Shown here piece after piece: positions 16,758 to 24,726 of a stretch of DNA of 64,000 bases; within the stretch, counting starts at the first letter, position 1; each line of letters opens with the position of its first letter. The DNA is taken from assembly GCA_030522375.1 (NCBI GenBank), contig CP130488.1, positions 372,001 to 436,000 of the forward strand, given 5' to 3'. This stretch comes from Methanosuratincola petrocarbonis. GTDB taxonomy: Archaea > Thermoproteota > Methanomethylicia > Methanomethylicales > Methanomethylicaceae. Under the pieces are notes generated by a model. That model saw only the letters and a program-made list of their open reading frames with translations. It searched no databases and was not told the origin of the DNA. Position numbers and translations under genes: made by a program.

Positions 16758-18008
16758 TCACCTCATGTACTTCCTTGGATCGGTTATCTTGCCCTCCACT
16801 GCAGTGGCTGCCGCTGTCTCCGGAGAGACGAGGTACACTTTCGAGGCTGTGCTGCCCATCCTGCCCAGGAAGTTCCTGTTCGATGTGCTCACGCAGACCT
16901 CTCCGTCTGCGAGTATGCCCATGTGCCCCCCGAGGCATGGGCCGCAGTTGGGGTTGCACACTACGCCCCCTGCTTCGATGAATTCTCTGATGTACCCTCT
17001 CCTCTCGGCCTCAAGGTATATCCTCTGGGAAGCTGGAATCACAATCAGCCTGGTGCCGTCCTTGACCCTCCTCCCCCGGATCACCGATGCAGCAACCTCG
17101 AGGTCTTCGAGCCTCCCGTTGGTGCAGGAGCCTATGAAGACCTGGTCTGCCTCGACTTCTCCAACCTCGGAGATCGGCTTGACGTTGTCTACTGAGTGAG
17201 GCATCGCCACTTGGGGCTCTAATTTGCTGAGATCCAATTCGTAGTGGGATGCATATTCCGCGTCAGGATCGCTCCTGAAAGGCGCCTCTTTAGTCCCAGT
17301 ATAATCAAGCGTCTTCTTGTCAGGATTAACGATCCCTGTCTTCCCCCCCATCTCGATTGCCATGTTGCATATCGTGAGCCTGCTGTCGACGCTTAGCGAC
17401 TCAATGCCATCGCCCACGAACTCCGCAGCCCGATAGAGTGCCCCGTCCACACCCATGTCGCCGATGATCTTCAGTATGATGTCCTTTGCTGAGACGCCCT
17501 TGCTCAGCCCGTTCTTGAGTTCGAACTTTATCGTCTCGGGCACCCTGAACCACATCTCCCCTGTAAGTATCACTGATGCCATCTCTGTCGACCCGATCCC
17601 GGTCGCAAAGGCGCCAAGAGCGCCAAGGGAACAAGTATGGGAATCTGCCCCGACCACCAGCATCCCTGGCTTGACGTAGCTCTCAGCGAGGATCTGGTGG
17701 CAAACCCCTTGCCTCCCAACTTCGTGGAAGTTCCTGAGCCCGTGTTTCCTGGCATAATGCCTGAGCTGCTTGTGGAGCTCGGCAGTAACCGTTGAGTTCG
17801 CAGGGACTTGGTGGTCCAATATAATGACCACCTTTTCCGGGTCCCAGGGCTTGTCGTAACCCACTTCTTTCATCACGTTCAGAGTGAGCGGGCCTGTGAG
17901 GTCGTGTATCATTGCAAGATCTATTTTGCCGACTATGTACTCGCCTGCCTCGACTTTTTGCCTTCCTGAGGCTTTGGCGAGGATCTTTTCGGAAATTGTC
18001 ATCCCCAT
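16758..18008 (-). CDS. leuC: 3-isopropylmalate dehydratase large subunit
   Basis: The aconitase-family large subunit of about 416 residues has 4Fe-4S ligands in FIGSCTNGRLEDLE and NPNCGPCLGGH and the GADSHTCSLGALGAFATGIGSTE block. It resembles the set 1 large subunit throughout, so the two sets are paralogous. A start at 18035 would add nine residues, but ATG 18008 (MGMTISEKIL) matches the start of the other copy (MGMTLAEKII). It is first in leuC-leuD-leuB. Confidence 0.92.
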   Translation of the reverse strand: MGMTISEKILAKASGRQKVEAGEYIVGKIDLAMIHDLTGPLTLNVMKEVGYDKPWDPEKVVIILDHQVPANSTVTAELHKQLRHYARKHGLRNFHEVGRQGVCHQILAESYVKPGMLVVGADSHTCSLGALGAFATGIGSTEMASVILTGEMWFRVPETIKFELKNGLSKGVSAKDIILKIIGDMGVDGALYRAAEFVGDGIESLSVDSRLTICNMAIEMGGKTGIVNPDKKTLDYTGTKEAPFRSDPDAEYASHYELDLSKLEPQVAMPHSVDNVKPISEVGEVEADQVFIGSCTNGRLEDLEVAASVIRGRRVKDGTRLIVIPASQRIYLEAERRGYIREFIEAGGVVCNPNCGPCLGGHMGILADGEVCVSTSNRNFLGRMGSTASKVYLVSPETAAATAVEGKITDPRKYMR

Positions 18009-18108
18009 TGTTGAGCCTCCGGACTTCCGGAACATTAGTCTTGAAGGTCTTAAAAGATTTCCGGATAAAATTGAGGAATAAAAAAGATTGCTGGAAATTG
18101 TGGTAGAA

Positions 18109-18324
18109 TCAGGGTCTCCGTCTTAGTAACCCCTTGCCGAACCTCACCGATTTGGCTCCGATGGCTAAGGCAATCAAAATGGGGTACGCCAAGAAGCAGC
18201 CACCCCCCATGGGGCATCCAGCGCATCCTCCGCCGCAAGGCATCGCGATCAAGTAAGAGGCAGGGGCTGCCGATGCCGCTAGGACAAATGCCCACCATGC
18301 CCTTGCCCTTTCAGCTATCCGCAA
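18109..18324 (-). CDS. Small cysteine-rich membrane protein
   Basis: This 71-residue protein has two hydrophobic segments flanking a cysteine- and glycine-rich loop, MPCGGGCAGCPMGGGC. Five cysteines in 14 residues could bind a metal or an Fe-S centre. It overlaps the 3' end of the membrane 4Fe-4S protein gene by 14 bases, so it is the last member of a three-gene operon. I do not recognise a family. The role is probably linked to membrane electron transfer by its position (inference). Confidence 0.6.
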   Translation of the reverse strand: MRIAERARAWWAFVLAASAAPASYLIAMPCGGGCAGCPMGGGCFLAYPILIALAIGAKSVRFGKGLLRRRP

Positions 18325-19192
18325 CCTTCCTCCCCCTGATCAGTCTGTATGCATCGCAGGCATGGGTGCACTCCTTGCAGTTCACGCAGAGGGTCCTCTC
18401 TACCGTGTGGTCCTCCCTTATCGCCCACATGGGGCAGAGATCTTGGCACTTGTTGCACCCATTGCAGCTCTCTGGCTTGTGATCTATCCTGTAGAACCCC
18501 AGCCTGGAACCGAGCTTGTGGGCTAGACCCGAGAAGGCTCCTAATGGGCAGAAGAAGAGGCACCACCCTCTCCCCCCGGACATGAATAGCCCGCCAACTA
18601 CCAGCCAGAACAGCAGAGAAATTATGGCTCCTGACTGCCAGTACTCTATTGCAGAAAGATCGCCGAAGAGCGCAGAGGAAAAGTTCTGTAGGACGGATGA
18701 AGCACAGTACCTGCAACATATGCTTCCCACCTGGTCAATCACGAGCTTGTAGCCCACAAGGGCAGCTATGATGATGAATCCGACCAGGAACCCGTACCTC
18801 ATGCTCACAGTGAGCTTGGTGTCCCTTATCCTGAGCCTGAACTTGTTCGGAATTGGCACCGCCCTGCTGATCGCCTCGCTCACAGCCCCGACTGGGCACA
18901 GCCAGCCGCAGAATGCTGCGCCTAGGAATATCGAAGATATGATTACGCCGAAGGCGAAAGCCGCCATGAACCATGAGGACCCGAATATTGAATAGAACCT
19001 CCCGCCGAAGATCCAGTCTATGGGCATCCTGAAGCAGACGCTGTGGAGAGTCGGCTCAGCAGTATTGCCCACAATGAGATAAATCGCTCTCGTGAAGAGG
19101 GCGAATGGGGCTACGAAGAGGAAGAAGCCCGCGACGAAAGAGATATACCTCCAGCGGTTCCTGATCAGCGTTTCCTTGGCATTCAATGGCAA
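18311..19192 (-). CDS. Membrane 4Fe-4S protein of the NapH/NosR C-terminal type
   Basis: The 293-residue polytopic membrane protein has about five membrane helices. It carries two CxxxCP pairs at membrane ends (CGWLCPVGA near residue 95 and CLFFCPLGA near 211), then two ferredoxin-like clusters, CNGCNKCQDLCP (243-254) and CVNCKECTHACD (269-280). A further CCRYC lies near 159. This is the NapH, MauN and CcoG-like family, which passes electrons between the quinone pool and partners outside or inside the membrane. It overlaps its exported neighbour by 10 bases upstream and the small cysteine-rich protein downstream. The natural electron acceptor is unknown. Confidence 0.82.
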   Translation of the reverse strand: MPLNAKETLIRNRWRYISFVAGFFLFVAPFALFTRAIYLIVGNTAEPTLHSVCFRMPIDWIFGGRFYSIFGSSWFMAAFAFGVIISSIFLGAAFCGWLCPVGAVSEAISRAVPIPNKFRLRIRDTKLTVSMRYGFLVGFIIIAALVGYKLVIDQVGSICCRYCASSVLQNFSSALFGDLSAIEYWQSGAIISLLFWLVVGGLFMSGGRGWCLFFCPLGAFSGLAHKLGSRLGFYRIDHKPESCNGCNKCQDLCPMWAIREDHTVERTLCVNCKECTHACDAYRLIRGRKVADS

Positions 19193-19776
19193 CTACCTCC
19201 CGGAGTGAAGTTGCTGCTCGCAGCCCCATTCACGAACTTGATCGGTATGGATGTGAGCACCGCTCCCGTGTCAGCGTCTATTACCTCGAGCCCCCCATTG
19301 TAGACCACGGGCTCGTCCATGTAGTATGCTGGGATGTGGAATATCCAGTCGATCCCTAGGTTGGGGATCGATCCGCCCGGGTACAGTGGTGTTTTGAATG
19401 TATGGGTTGAGGCGTCGTATTCGAAGCCGCTGTTCACTTCCCAGTCGACAGTGATGTCAGGCGGCACATTTGCCAGGTTTAGCTTTATCTTCACTGGTTT
19501 CTTGCCCAGGTTGTAGATCCAATGCGTAGAGAGCCCCTCAAGCTGGGGCTGCAGCAGGTTCTTCAGCACCCCCCTTGACTGCAGGTCTATCACTATCGGC
19601 GACATCGAGATCGGAGGGCCTGCCCCCCTCAACACCATGGGGGCAGTAACATTTCCGGCAGGCACCGCGACCCAGAAGTGCACGAGCTCCGACTTGCCGA
19701 GGGTTGCGCTGTAGGCGCCTAGAGATAGCGTTATACCCATCACTAGAACAAATCCCAACACGTATTTGGTTTTCAT
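19183..19776 (-). CDS. Exported protein of unknown function, operon with membrane Fe-S protein
   Basis: The 197-residue protein has an N-terminal signal or anchor (KYVLGFVLVMGITLSLGAYSA) and a beta-rich outer domain with segments like NLGKKPVKIKLNLANVPPD that resemble an Ig-like fold. It ends in GGSCH, a cysteine-histidine pair that could bind metal. It is first in an operon with the NapH-like membrane protein and a small cysteine-rich protein. It may be the outer-surface partner of that electron chain. I do not recognise a family. Confidence 0.65.
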   Translation of the reverse strand: MKTKYVLGFVLVMGITLSLGAYSATLGKSELVHFWVAVPAGNVTAPMVLRGAGPPISMSPIVIDLQSRGVLKNLLQPQLEGLSTHWIYNLGKKPVKIKLNLANVPPDITVDWEVNSGFEYDASTHTFKTPLYPGGSIPNLGIDWIFHIPAYYMDEPVVYNGGLEVIDADTGAVLTSIPIKFVNGAASSNFTPGGSCH

Positions 19777-19883
19777 AATAAATGGTCGATTTGAATTTCT
19801 TTTTTAGCTCTATCGGAATTGATCTCTTGTGCTGTCCGTTGCTTGGGAATTTATGGAATTGAACCCGAAAAACCATAAGACTC

Positions 19884-19904
19884 ATATATCGAAATCAAAT
19901 ATAT
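19884..19904. promoter_or_regulatory. Candidate PadR operator/TATA region
   Basis: Two ATATAT hexamers are separated by nine bases immediately upstream of the padR-like start. They could be a TATA box plus a symmetric repressor site. The evidence is only the symmetry and position. Confidence 0.3.
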
Positions 19905-19917
19905 TCTTCCGAGGAAA

Positions 19918-20469
19918 ATGTTCGACGACCCTATCTCAAAGAGCCTCGAGTGGAGCAGGAAAGGCTACATGGGCATGGCACTCTTGCTGATGATAAATGA
20001 GAGGCCGCTGACCGGTTATGAGGTAATGCGCACGATGCACGAGGCGACTCAGGGTTTCTGGAGACCGACCCCTGGAGGGGTGTACCCTGTGCTGAAGAAG
20101 CTCGAATCCGAGGGTCTCGTGCGTGGTGAGTGGCATGCCTACAAGGGTCGCAAGCGGAAGATCTACACTATCACAGAGGAGGGCAGGAGGATCCTGGAAC
20201 ATGTGCTGCTCAAGCAGAGCGAGATAGCGATGAGCATAAACAGGATATTCGAGAGCTTCCTGAAAGACATGTTCTCATTGAATAACCCGCAGGTTGCCCC
20301 GCCTTGCCTCTTCTCGGTCTTCATGTCCGACGTCGGATCGGTCGAGGCTGAAATCGAGGATCTCAAGGCAAAGAGGGAAACTTTGCTCCGGATGATCGAG
20401 ATCCTCCAGAAGTGCCTTGCTGAAATAGATGCGAGGCTGGCAGAGGCAAAGCGGGAGGCTACTTTCTAG
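19918..20469 (+). CDS. PadR-family transcriptional regulator
   Basis: The winged helix of PadR proteins is clear: LTGYEVMRTMHEATQGFWRPTPGGVYPVLKKLESEGLV, followed by the wing YKGRKRKIYTITEEGRRIL. The C-terminal half is a long coiled coil (EAEIEDLKAKRETLLRMIEILQKCLAEID), the usual dimer arm. PadR proteins are mostly ligand-responsive repressors. It is divergent from the membrane Fe-S operon and probably controls it and itself. An ATATAT repeat pair sits between them. The 3' end overlaps lysX by 11 bases. Confidence 0.88.
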   Translation: MFDDPISKSLEWSRKGYMGMALLLMINERPLTGYEVMRTMHEATQGFWRPTPGGVYPVLKKLESEGLVRGEWHAYKGRKRKIYTITEEGRRILEHVLLKQSEIAMSINRIFESFLKDMFSLNNPQVAPPCLFSVFMSDVGSVEAEIEDLKAKRETLLRMIEILQKCLAEIDARLAEAKREATF

Positions 20470-21322
20470 CCCTCTCAAGCGCGTAATCTATTATCATGCC
20501 TGGGATATCGACTTCGGAGACGCTCATAGCGCCCTTGAACTCGACTGTTGAATTTACTTCATGGATCACTATGCCTTCCTTGGTCTCCATCGCGTCGACC
20601 CCAAGGACGCCTGTACCAACGACCTCTGCAGCCTTGAGTATAAGCTCCTTCAGATCCTCGGTGAGGCTGCAGACCTCTGCCTTCCCTCCCCTGGCTATGT
20701 TGGTCCTCCAGTCGTCCGGCGCACTGTACCTGTATATCGAAGCGGCTATCTGATCCCCGACCACAACCGTCCTTATGTCCCTCGGGGGCCTCTCTACCAT
20801 CTCTTGGATGTAATAGATCTGGTATAGGGGATTTCCCATCTCTTCCCTGTCCTCAAGTAGCGCCTGTGCTGTCTCCCGGTCCTTGAGCGGCGCGATAAGC
20901 CTCCCCCAGCTCCCGAAGACTGGCTTAATTACGGCAGGGTAGCCCATCTCCTCCTCCAGCGCCTTCATCGCCTCGTCCTTTGTGAAGGCTACAATTGTTT
21001 TTGGCGTTGGAATCCCTGCCTTGGCGAGCCTCATGCTGCAGAGTAGCTTGTCCCCGCAGAGTGCGGCCACGCTGAACGGGTTTATCACTTGGATCCCTTT
21101 GTTCTCGAGTATTGCAGTTATGTAAAGCCCCCTGAAGTGGCTGACGCACCTCTCGATGGCCACATCCCCGAAAATTTCATCCTTGTTGAGATTAGTTATG
21201 TTCAAGTGGAGCTCTTTCGCGTCTATCGGCCGTAGCTCGACCCCCTTCTTCTGCGCGGCATTGATAATCTCCTTCTCTTCAACCCTTACCCTGTCGTAAA
21301 GAAGAGAGAGGGTCTGCGACAA
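20459..21322 (-). CDS. lysX: LysW-dependent amino-acid ligase LysX
   Basis: The 287-residue ATP-grasp protein of the RimK/LysX family shows LLYDRVRVEEKEI at the N-terminus, FGSWGRLIAPLKD in the ATP-grasp region, ERPPRDIRTVVVGD and the metal site GVDAMETKEGIVIHEVNSTVEFKGA. LysX joins the alpha-amino group of aminoadipate to the C-terminal glutamate of carrier protein LysW. Related ArgX does the same with glutamate for ornithine, and some archaeal enzymes do both. lysW is 4 bases upstream, which confirms the assignment to this pathway. The start is TTG 21322. Later pathway genes (lysZ, lysY, lysJ, lysK) are not in the window. Confidence 0.92.
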   Translation of the reverse strand: MSQTLSLLYDRVRVEEKEIINAAQKKGVELRPIDAKELHLNITNLNKDEIFGDVAIERCVSHFRGLYITAILENKGIQVINPFSVAALCGDKLLCSMRLAKAGIPTPKTIVAFTKDEAMKALEEEMGYPAVIKPVFGSWGRLIAPLKDRETAQALLEDREEMGNPLYQIYYIQEMVERPPRDIRTVVVGDQIAASIYRYSAPDDWRTNIARGGKAEVCSLTEDLKELILKAAEVVGTGVLGVDAMETKEGIVIHEVNSTVEFKGAMSVSEVDIPGMIIDYALERARK

Positions 21323-21326
21323 AGCC

Positions 21327-21497
21327 TTACTCTCCCCAGTCTTCGCCCTCAGACTCTGCGACTTTCAGCTCGAAGTTGCCCTTATTGTCCTTGGCGACCT
21401 CGAGTTCTGCTCCACAGTCGGGGCAGCTGAGGATCTCTCCCTCAATTACTTCCTTGGCTTCTATATCTCCATCACACTCAGGACATTTGAATTTCAT
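21327..21497 (-). CDS. lysW: Amino-group carrier protein LysW
   Basis: This 56-residue gene is easily overlooked. The protein has a zinc ribbon (CPEC at 5-8 and CPDC at 25-28) and an acidic tail ending in EDWGE, the hallmark of LysW. The gamma-carboxyl of the final glutamate carries the growing lysine or ornithine precursor. It starts at ATG 21497, with a GAGGGA ribosome site a few bases before, and is followed 4 bases later by lysX. Length and the terminal motif leave little doubt. Confidence 0.95.
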   Translation of the reverse strand: MKFKCPECDGDIEAKEVIEGEILSCPDCGAELEVAKDNKGNFELKVAESEGEDWGE

Positions 21498-21528
21498 TTT
21501 AATCCCTCGTAGTATTTGCCTAAAAGAA

Positions 21529-21539
21529 TTTTATATTAA
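21529..21539 (-). promoter_or_regulatory. TATA box for lysW-lysX
   Basis: On the minus strand this reads ttaatataaaa, about 35 bases before the lysW ATG, a fitting distance for a short leader containing the ribosome site. Confidence 0.4.
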
Positions 21540-21583
21540 TAAACATTTCCATAAGGTATCTTTGATTGGTTATTGGGCTAGAC

Positions 21584-22552
21584 TCAATATTCCACAGTTC
21601 GTTTTTTTTCATTTTTTTCGACAAGAGCGTTGAAATCCTCTAAAAACTCGAAAAACTTACCTTCCGGCACCCTGGCTCCAGCGGCCATCGGGTGCCCGCC
21701 ACCACTGCCGTTGTACTTCGGGGCGATCTCCTGAAGCACCTCATTCAGGTCTATCTGCTCGCTCGAAGAGCGTATGCTCATGTCTACCCTGCCCTTCCTC
21801 GTCTCGGCGCCTATGCCTACGGATGTCTTGCCGTAAGCCCTTGCATAGACCGCACTCTTACCCATCGACCACTTGAGGTCAAGGACGTATGCCACCCTCC
21901 CGAACACCTTCACCTCCTCCTTGACCCTCTTCCTCATCTCCTCCTCGGAAATTGCCTCAGCGATGGCCTTCTCGACGATCTCCTGATCCGAACTGGGGGT
22001 TCTATTCGATGCCAGGAAACTCACCATCTTCCTCTTCGTCTCATAGTCCCTGCCCCCTGCGTCTATCGCTTGGATCAGCAGCCCGCTCTCGAGGTACATG
22101 CTCCTCTTCTCCCAGTCCAGCAGGAGGCGCCGTATCTCGTAAGTGTTGTCCATGTAGTCGCCTATGGCCCCGTATATGGCTACCCTGCTCATGTCGGTCG
22201 GGACTAGATCCTTGAATTCCAGGTAAGTCAATTCGCTTGTGCAGCTCTTTGTCGAGCTTACCATTTTCCCTGGGAATTCCTCTTTTCTGAAGCCGCGCGG
22301 CAAAGGGTGGTGGTCTATGTACACTACGCTGCCCCCTCCAGCGACTATCCTCCCAAGCTCGACCATCACTTCTTGGAGGTATGTGCTCGAGAGGGCTATG
22401 TCGCAGATGACCGTGTTGCCCTCCACCTGCTTTAGGTCCTCAGCAAGTCCGGAGGGGTGGGAGAAGAAGACTTTGCTTTCATTGCGGGCAGCCAATGCAA
22501 TAGCCGCCGAGCATATCCCGTCAGTATCCCCGTGGGCGACTATCCAATCCAT
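21584..22552 (-). CDS. DHH-family phosphoesterase (RecJ/NrnA-like)
   Basis: The 322-residue protein has the DHH superfamily motifs: HGDTDG at the N-terminus, VICDIALS (aspartate metal ligand), VYIDHHPLP and the C-terminal DHHA1 motif GSGGGHPMAAGA. These residues bind two metal ions for phosphodiester hydrolysis. Archaeal relatives include single-strand exonucleases and the GAN nuclease that works with GINS, as well as cyclic dinucleotide or nanoRNA hydrolases; I cannot choose between them. It is followed on the same strand by nothing close and preceded 34 bases upstream by cdvC. Confidence 0.85.
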   Translation of the reverse strand: MDWIVAHGDTDGICSAAIALAARNESKVFFSHPSGLAEDLKQVEGNTVICDIALSSTYLQEVMVELGRIVAGGGSVVYIDHHPLPRGFRKEEFPGKMVSSTKSCTSELTYLEFKDLVPTDMSRVAIYGAIGDYMDNTYEIRRLLLDWEKRSMYLESGLLIQAIDAGGRDYETKRKMVSFLASNRTPSSDQEIVEKAIAEAISEEEMRKRVKEEVKVFGRVAYVLDLKWSMGKSAVYARAYGKTSVGIGAETRKGRVDMSIRSSSEQIDLNEVLQEIAPKYNGSGGGHPMAAGARVPEGKFFEFLEDFNALVEKNEKKRTVEY

Positions 22553-22586
22553 AGTTCATATTCGGCATGGGGCATAAAAAAGGTTT

Positions 22587-23801
22587 TCAGCAAGCCCTGA
22601 AGTTCTCTTCCCACATTTCATAAGCCCGTATCATCTCTTTTGTAACGCTCGGCTTGCGCCTTGCGAGCACTTCCTTGAAGTCCTCCATCCGTATCGGTCT
22701 CGGCTTAGAGGCCTTGTCCAGGGCAAGCCCTGCCTCGAAAAGTTCGCTGACTACCTTCAGCTGCACTGCCTGGGCGATGTCCCTTATGTCACTGCCAGAG
22801 TAGCCATCGGTCATCTTCGCAAGCTCCTCAATTTTCACGCCTTCCATGCCCAGGCTCTGGGTGTAGATCTGGAACATCCTGAGTCTGGCCTCATAGTCGG
22901 GGACCGGGACGTAGATCCTCTTCTGGAACCTGCGGATGAATGCCCAGTCGAGAGCCCACGGCTTGTTTGTGGCGCCGATCACGTAGAGGAGGCTGTTCTT
23001 GCCCTTATCAATTATGCCGTCCATTTCCTTAAGGAACTGGTTCCTGACCCTTTTCTCGCCGCCGACCTCGTTTGAGTGGACGCCCAGCAGAGAGTCGATC
23101 TCATCGATGAAAATTATGACTGCCTCGTTGTTAGCAATCCTCTCCCTTGCCGACCTGAAGAGCTTTGAGACGTTCTTCTCAGCCTCGCCCAGCCACTTGG
23201 ACATTATCGAGGCAGCGTCGACTGAGTAGAATGCTGCATTTATCTCTGTAGCAACGGCAGCTGCGGTAAGGGTCTTGCCGCACCCAGGCGGCCCGTAGAG
23301 CAGGATCCCTCTTGGCCACCCGAGGGGGAAGAGATCCGATCTGAGCGAAGGGTAGACAATCGCCTCCTTCAGCGCCTTTTTGGTCATCTCAAGGCCGGAG
23401 ATGTCGTCCCACCTTACGTTAGGCTTGTCTACCACAAGGAGATCCTCGTAGGAGCTCTTTTTCTGCTGCTGTTGCAGCTGCGGCTGCTGCTTAGCATCTC
23501 CCTTTGGGGCAGCCTCGCCACGGTTTATGGGCTTGATCTCGAAGACTGCTGACCCTTCCTCATCAGGAGCCTCAGCACAATGCCCGGTCCGCAGGACCTT
23601 TATCCTCTCTTGATATGCCATTGCTCTAGTGACGTAGATCCTGTTCAGCTCATAGTTAGGGTAGAGGTTGACAATCTTCAGAAGCACATCGATTGCCTTC
23701 TGGTAGTAGGTGATCGCCATCCCCTTCGATCCTTGGTTGTCGAGCCTGATGGCCTCGCTTGCATACTTTATTGCTGCTGATTCCAGTTCATTGATCGCCA
23801 T
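22587..23801 (-). CDS. cdvC: CdvC/Vps4-type AAA ATPase
   Basis: An N-terminal MIT domain of about 75 helical residues (AIKYASEAIRLDNQGSKGMA...ALYY-type repeat) is followed by a glutamine-rich linker and a single AAA+ module. That module has Walker A GPPGCGKT, Walker B IIFIDEIDS, sensor GATNKP and arginine finger RRFQKRI. The C-terminal helix region is Vps4-like. Vps4/CdvC disassembles ESCRT-III filaments during archaeal cell division. Its start overlaps the cdvB stop by 14 bases (23 if the upstream ATG 23810 is used), so the two are co-translated. Confidence 0.95.
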   Translation of the reverse strand: MAINELESAAIKYASEAIRLDNQGSKGMAITYYQKAIDVLLKIVNLYPNYELNRIYVTRAMAYQERIKVLRTGHCAEAPDEEGSAVFEIKPINRGEAAPKGDAKQQPQLQQQQKKSSYEDLLVVDKPNVRWDDISGLEMTKKALKEAIVYPSLRSDLFPLGWPRGILLYGPPGCGKTLTAAAVATEINAAFYSVDAASIMSKWLGEAEKNVSKLFRSARERIANNEAVIIFIDEIDSLLGVHSNEVGGEKRVRNQFLKEMDGIIDKGKNSLLYVIGATNKPWALDWAFIRRFQKRIYVPVPDYEARLRMFQIYTQSLGMEGVKIEELAKMTDGYSGSDIRDIAQAVQLKVVSELFEAGLALDKASKPRPIRMEDFKEVLARRKPSVTKEMIRAYEMWEENFRAC

Positions 23802-24615
23802 CACTTGCAATCGCCTCGCTCGCAGTCATTATCTTTATCAAACCTTTCTTAGATAAGCTCTCTATAAGCCTAGTGACTTGCCTTTCGTTCATACCGAACT
23901 CCGAGCTCAGCTCTCTGAAGTCCAGCACGCCTTCATTCCTTTCCAGGTGTTCAAGGAGCACTTCCTCCCCGTCCTTTGTGCTTCCTGCTCGTGAATGAGA
24001 AAAGCCTTTGTTCAGGTGCCCCTCTGCGCCAAACTGCATTGGCATTGCGAAGCCGATCTCCTGCGGGGGCTCCGGAAGCTGCTCGATAAGCCTCCCCCTG
24101 ATTAATGCAGAGGCCTCATCGAGTATCTCTTCGTTTTCGATCGTATCTGAGATTGCAGCCACCTCTAAATCAGACAACGGGATCCTCATCTCAGCCATGA
24201 CTGAATTGAGGCAGCTCCCGATCTGCATCAGCTCTCCTGAGACCTCTGGTATGAACTCGGACAACTGGTCGGAGACCTGCCTGACCGCCTCCAAGGTCGG
24301 TTCCAGCTGAGCGAATGTCGAACCAACCTCCCTCAGAGTCTCCATCCTCAGCGTGAGCTGCTCCAGTAACAGGATTCCATTTGAGACCTTTTCTTGTACC
24401 TTCTTAATCTCCGCTATCTCATTCGCGTAGATCTTGGCCCTCTCAGAGCTTTTCTTCTCGAGTGCGGATGTGCAGAGCCTGAAGAGCTCGTTGCGCCTTG
24501 CCTTCAGCTTTGCGTCAATTATCTCGAGCTTCCTCTTCTGCCTTCCTAGGGATATTATCGCCTCATTCAGAGCGTCCTTTAGAGGTGGAGTCCGTCTAAA
24601 AAAGTTCTTTAGCAT
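23788..24615 (-). CDS. cdvB: CdvB: ESCRT-III protein with winged helix
   Basis: Residues 1-175 are the helical Snf7/ESCRT-III core (LKDALNEAIISLGRQKRKLEIIDAKL at the N-terminus). Next comes a proline-rich linker, EQLPEPPQEIGF, that looks like a MIM2 motif for CdvC binding. The last ~60 residues form a winged helix (LDFRELSSEFGMNERQVTRLIESLSKKGLIKI). In Sulfolobus that winged helix binds CdvA. No cdvA gene is seen in this window. It sits between a CdvB paralogue and cdvC in one transcription direction. Confidence 0.93.
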   Translation of the reverse strand: MLKNFFRRTPPLKDALNEAIISLGRQKRKLEIIDAKLKARRNELFRLCTSALEKKSSERAKIYANEIAEIKKVQEKVSNGILLLEQLTLRMETLREVGSTFAQLEPTLEAVRQVSDQLSEFIPEVSGELMQIGSCLNSVMAEMRIPLSDLEVAAISDTIENEEILDEASALIRGRLIEQLPEPPQEIGFAMPMQFGAEGHLNKGFSHSRAGSTKDGEEVLLEHLERNEGVLDFRELSSEFGMNERQVTRLIESLSKKGLIKIMTASEAIASDGDQ

Positions 24616-24726
24616 TTTTTCACTCCACCTCTAAGGATCACTCATGGGATATGGGGTATTTCCGTCAGTTTGATGCTTGGCCTCATTTTCAAAAAAATGG
24701 GTACTGAGGTTGCCAAGTTCAACCAC

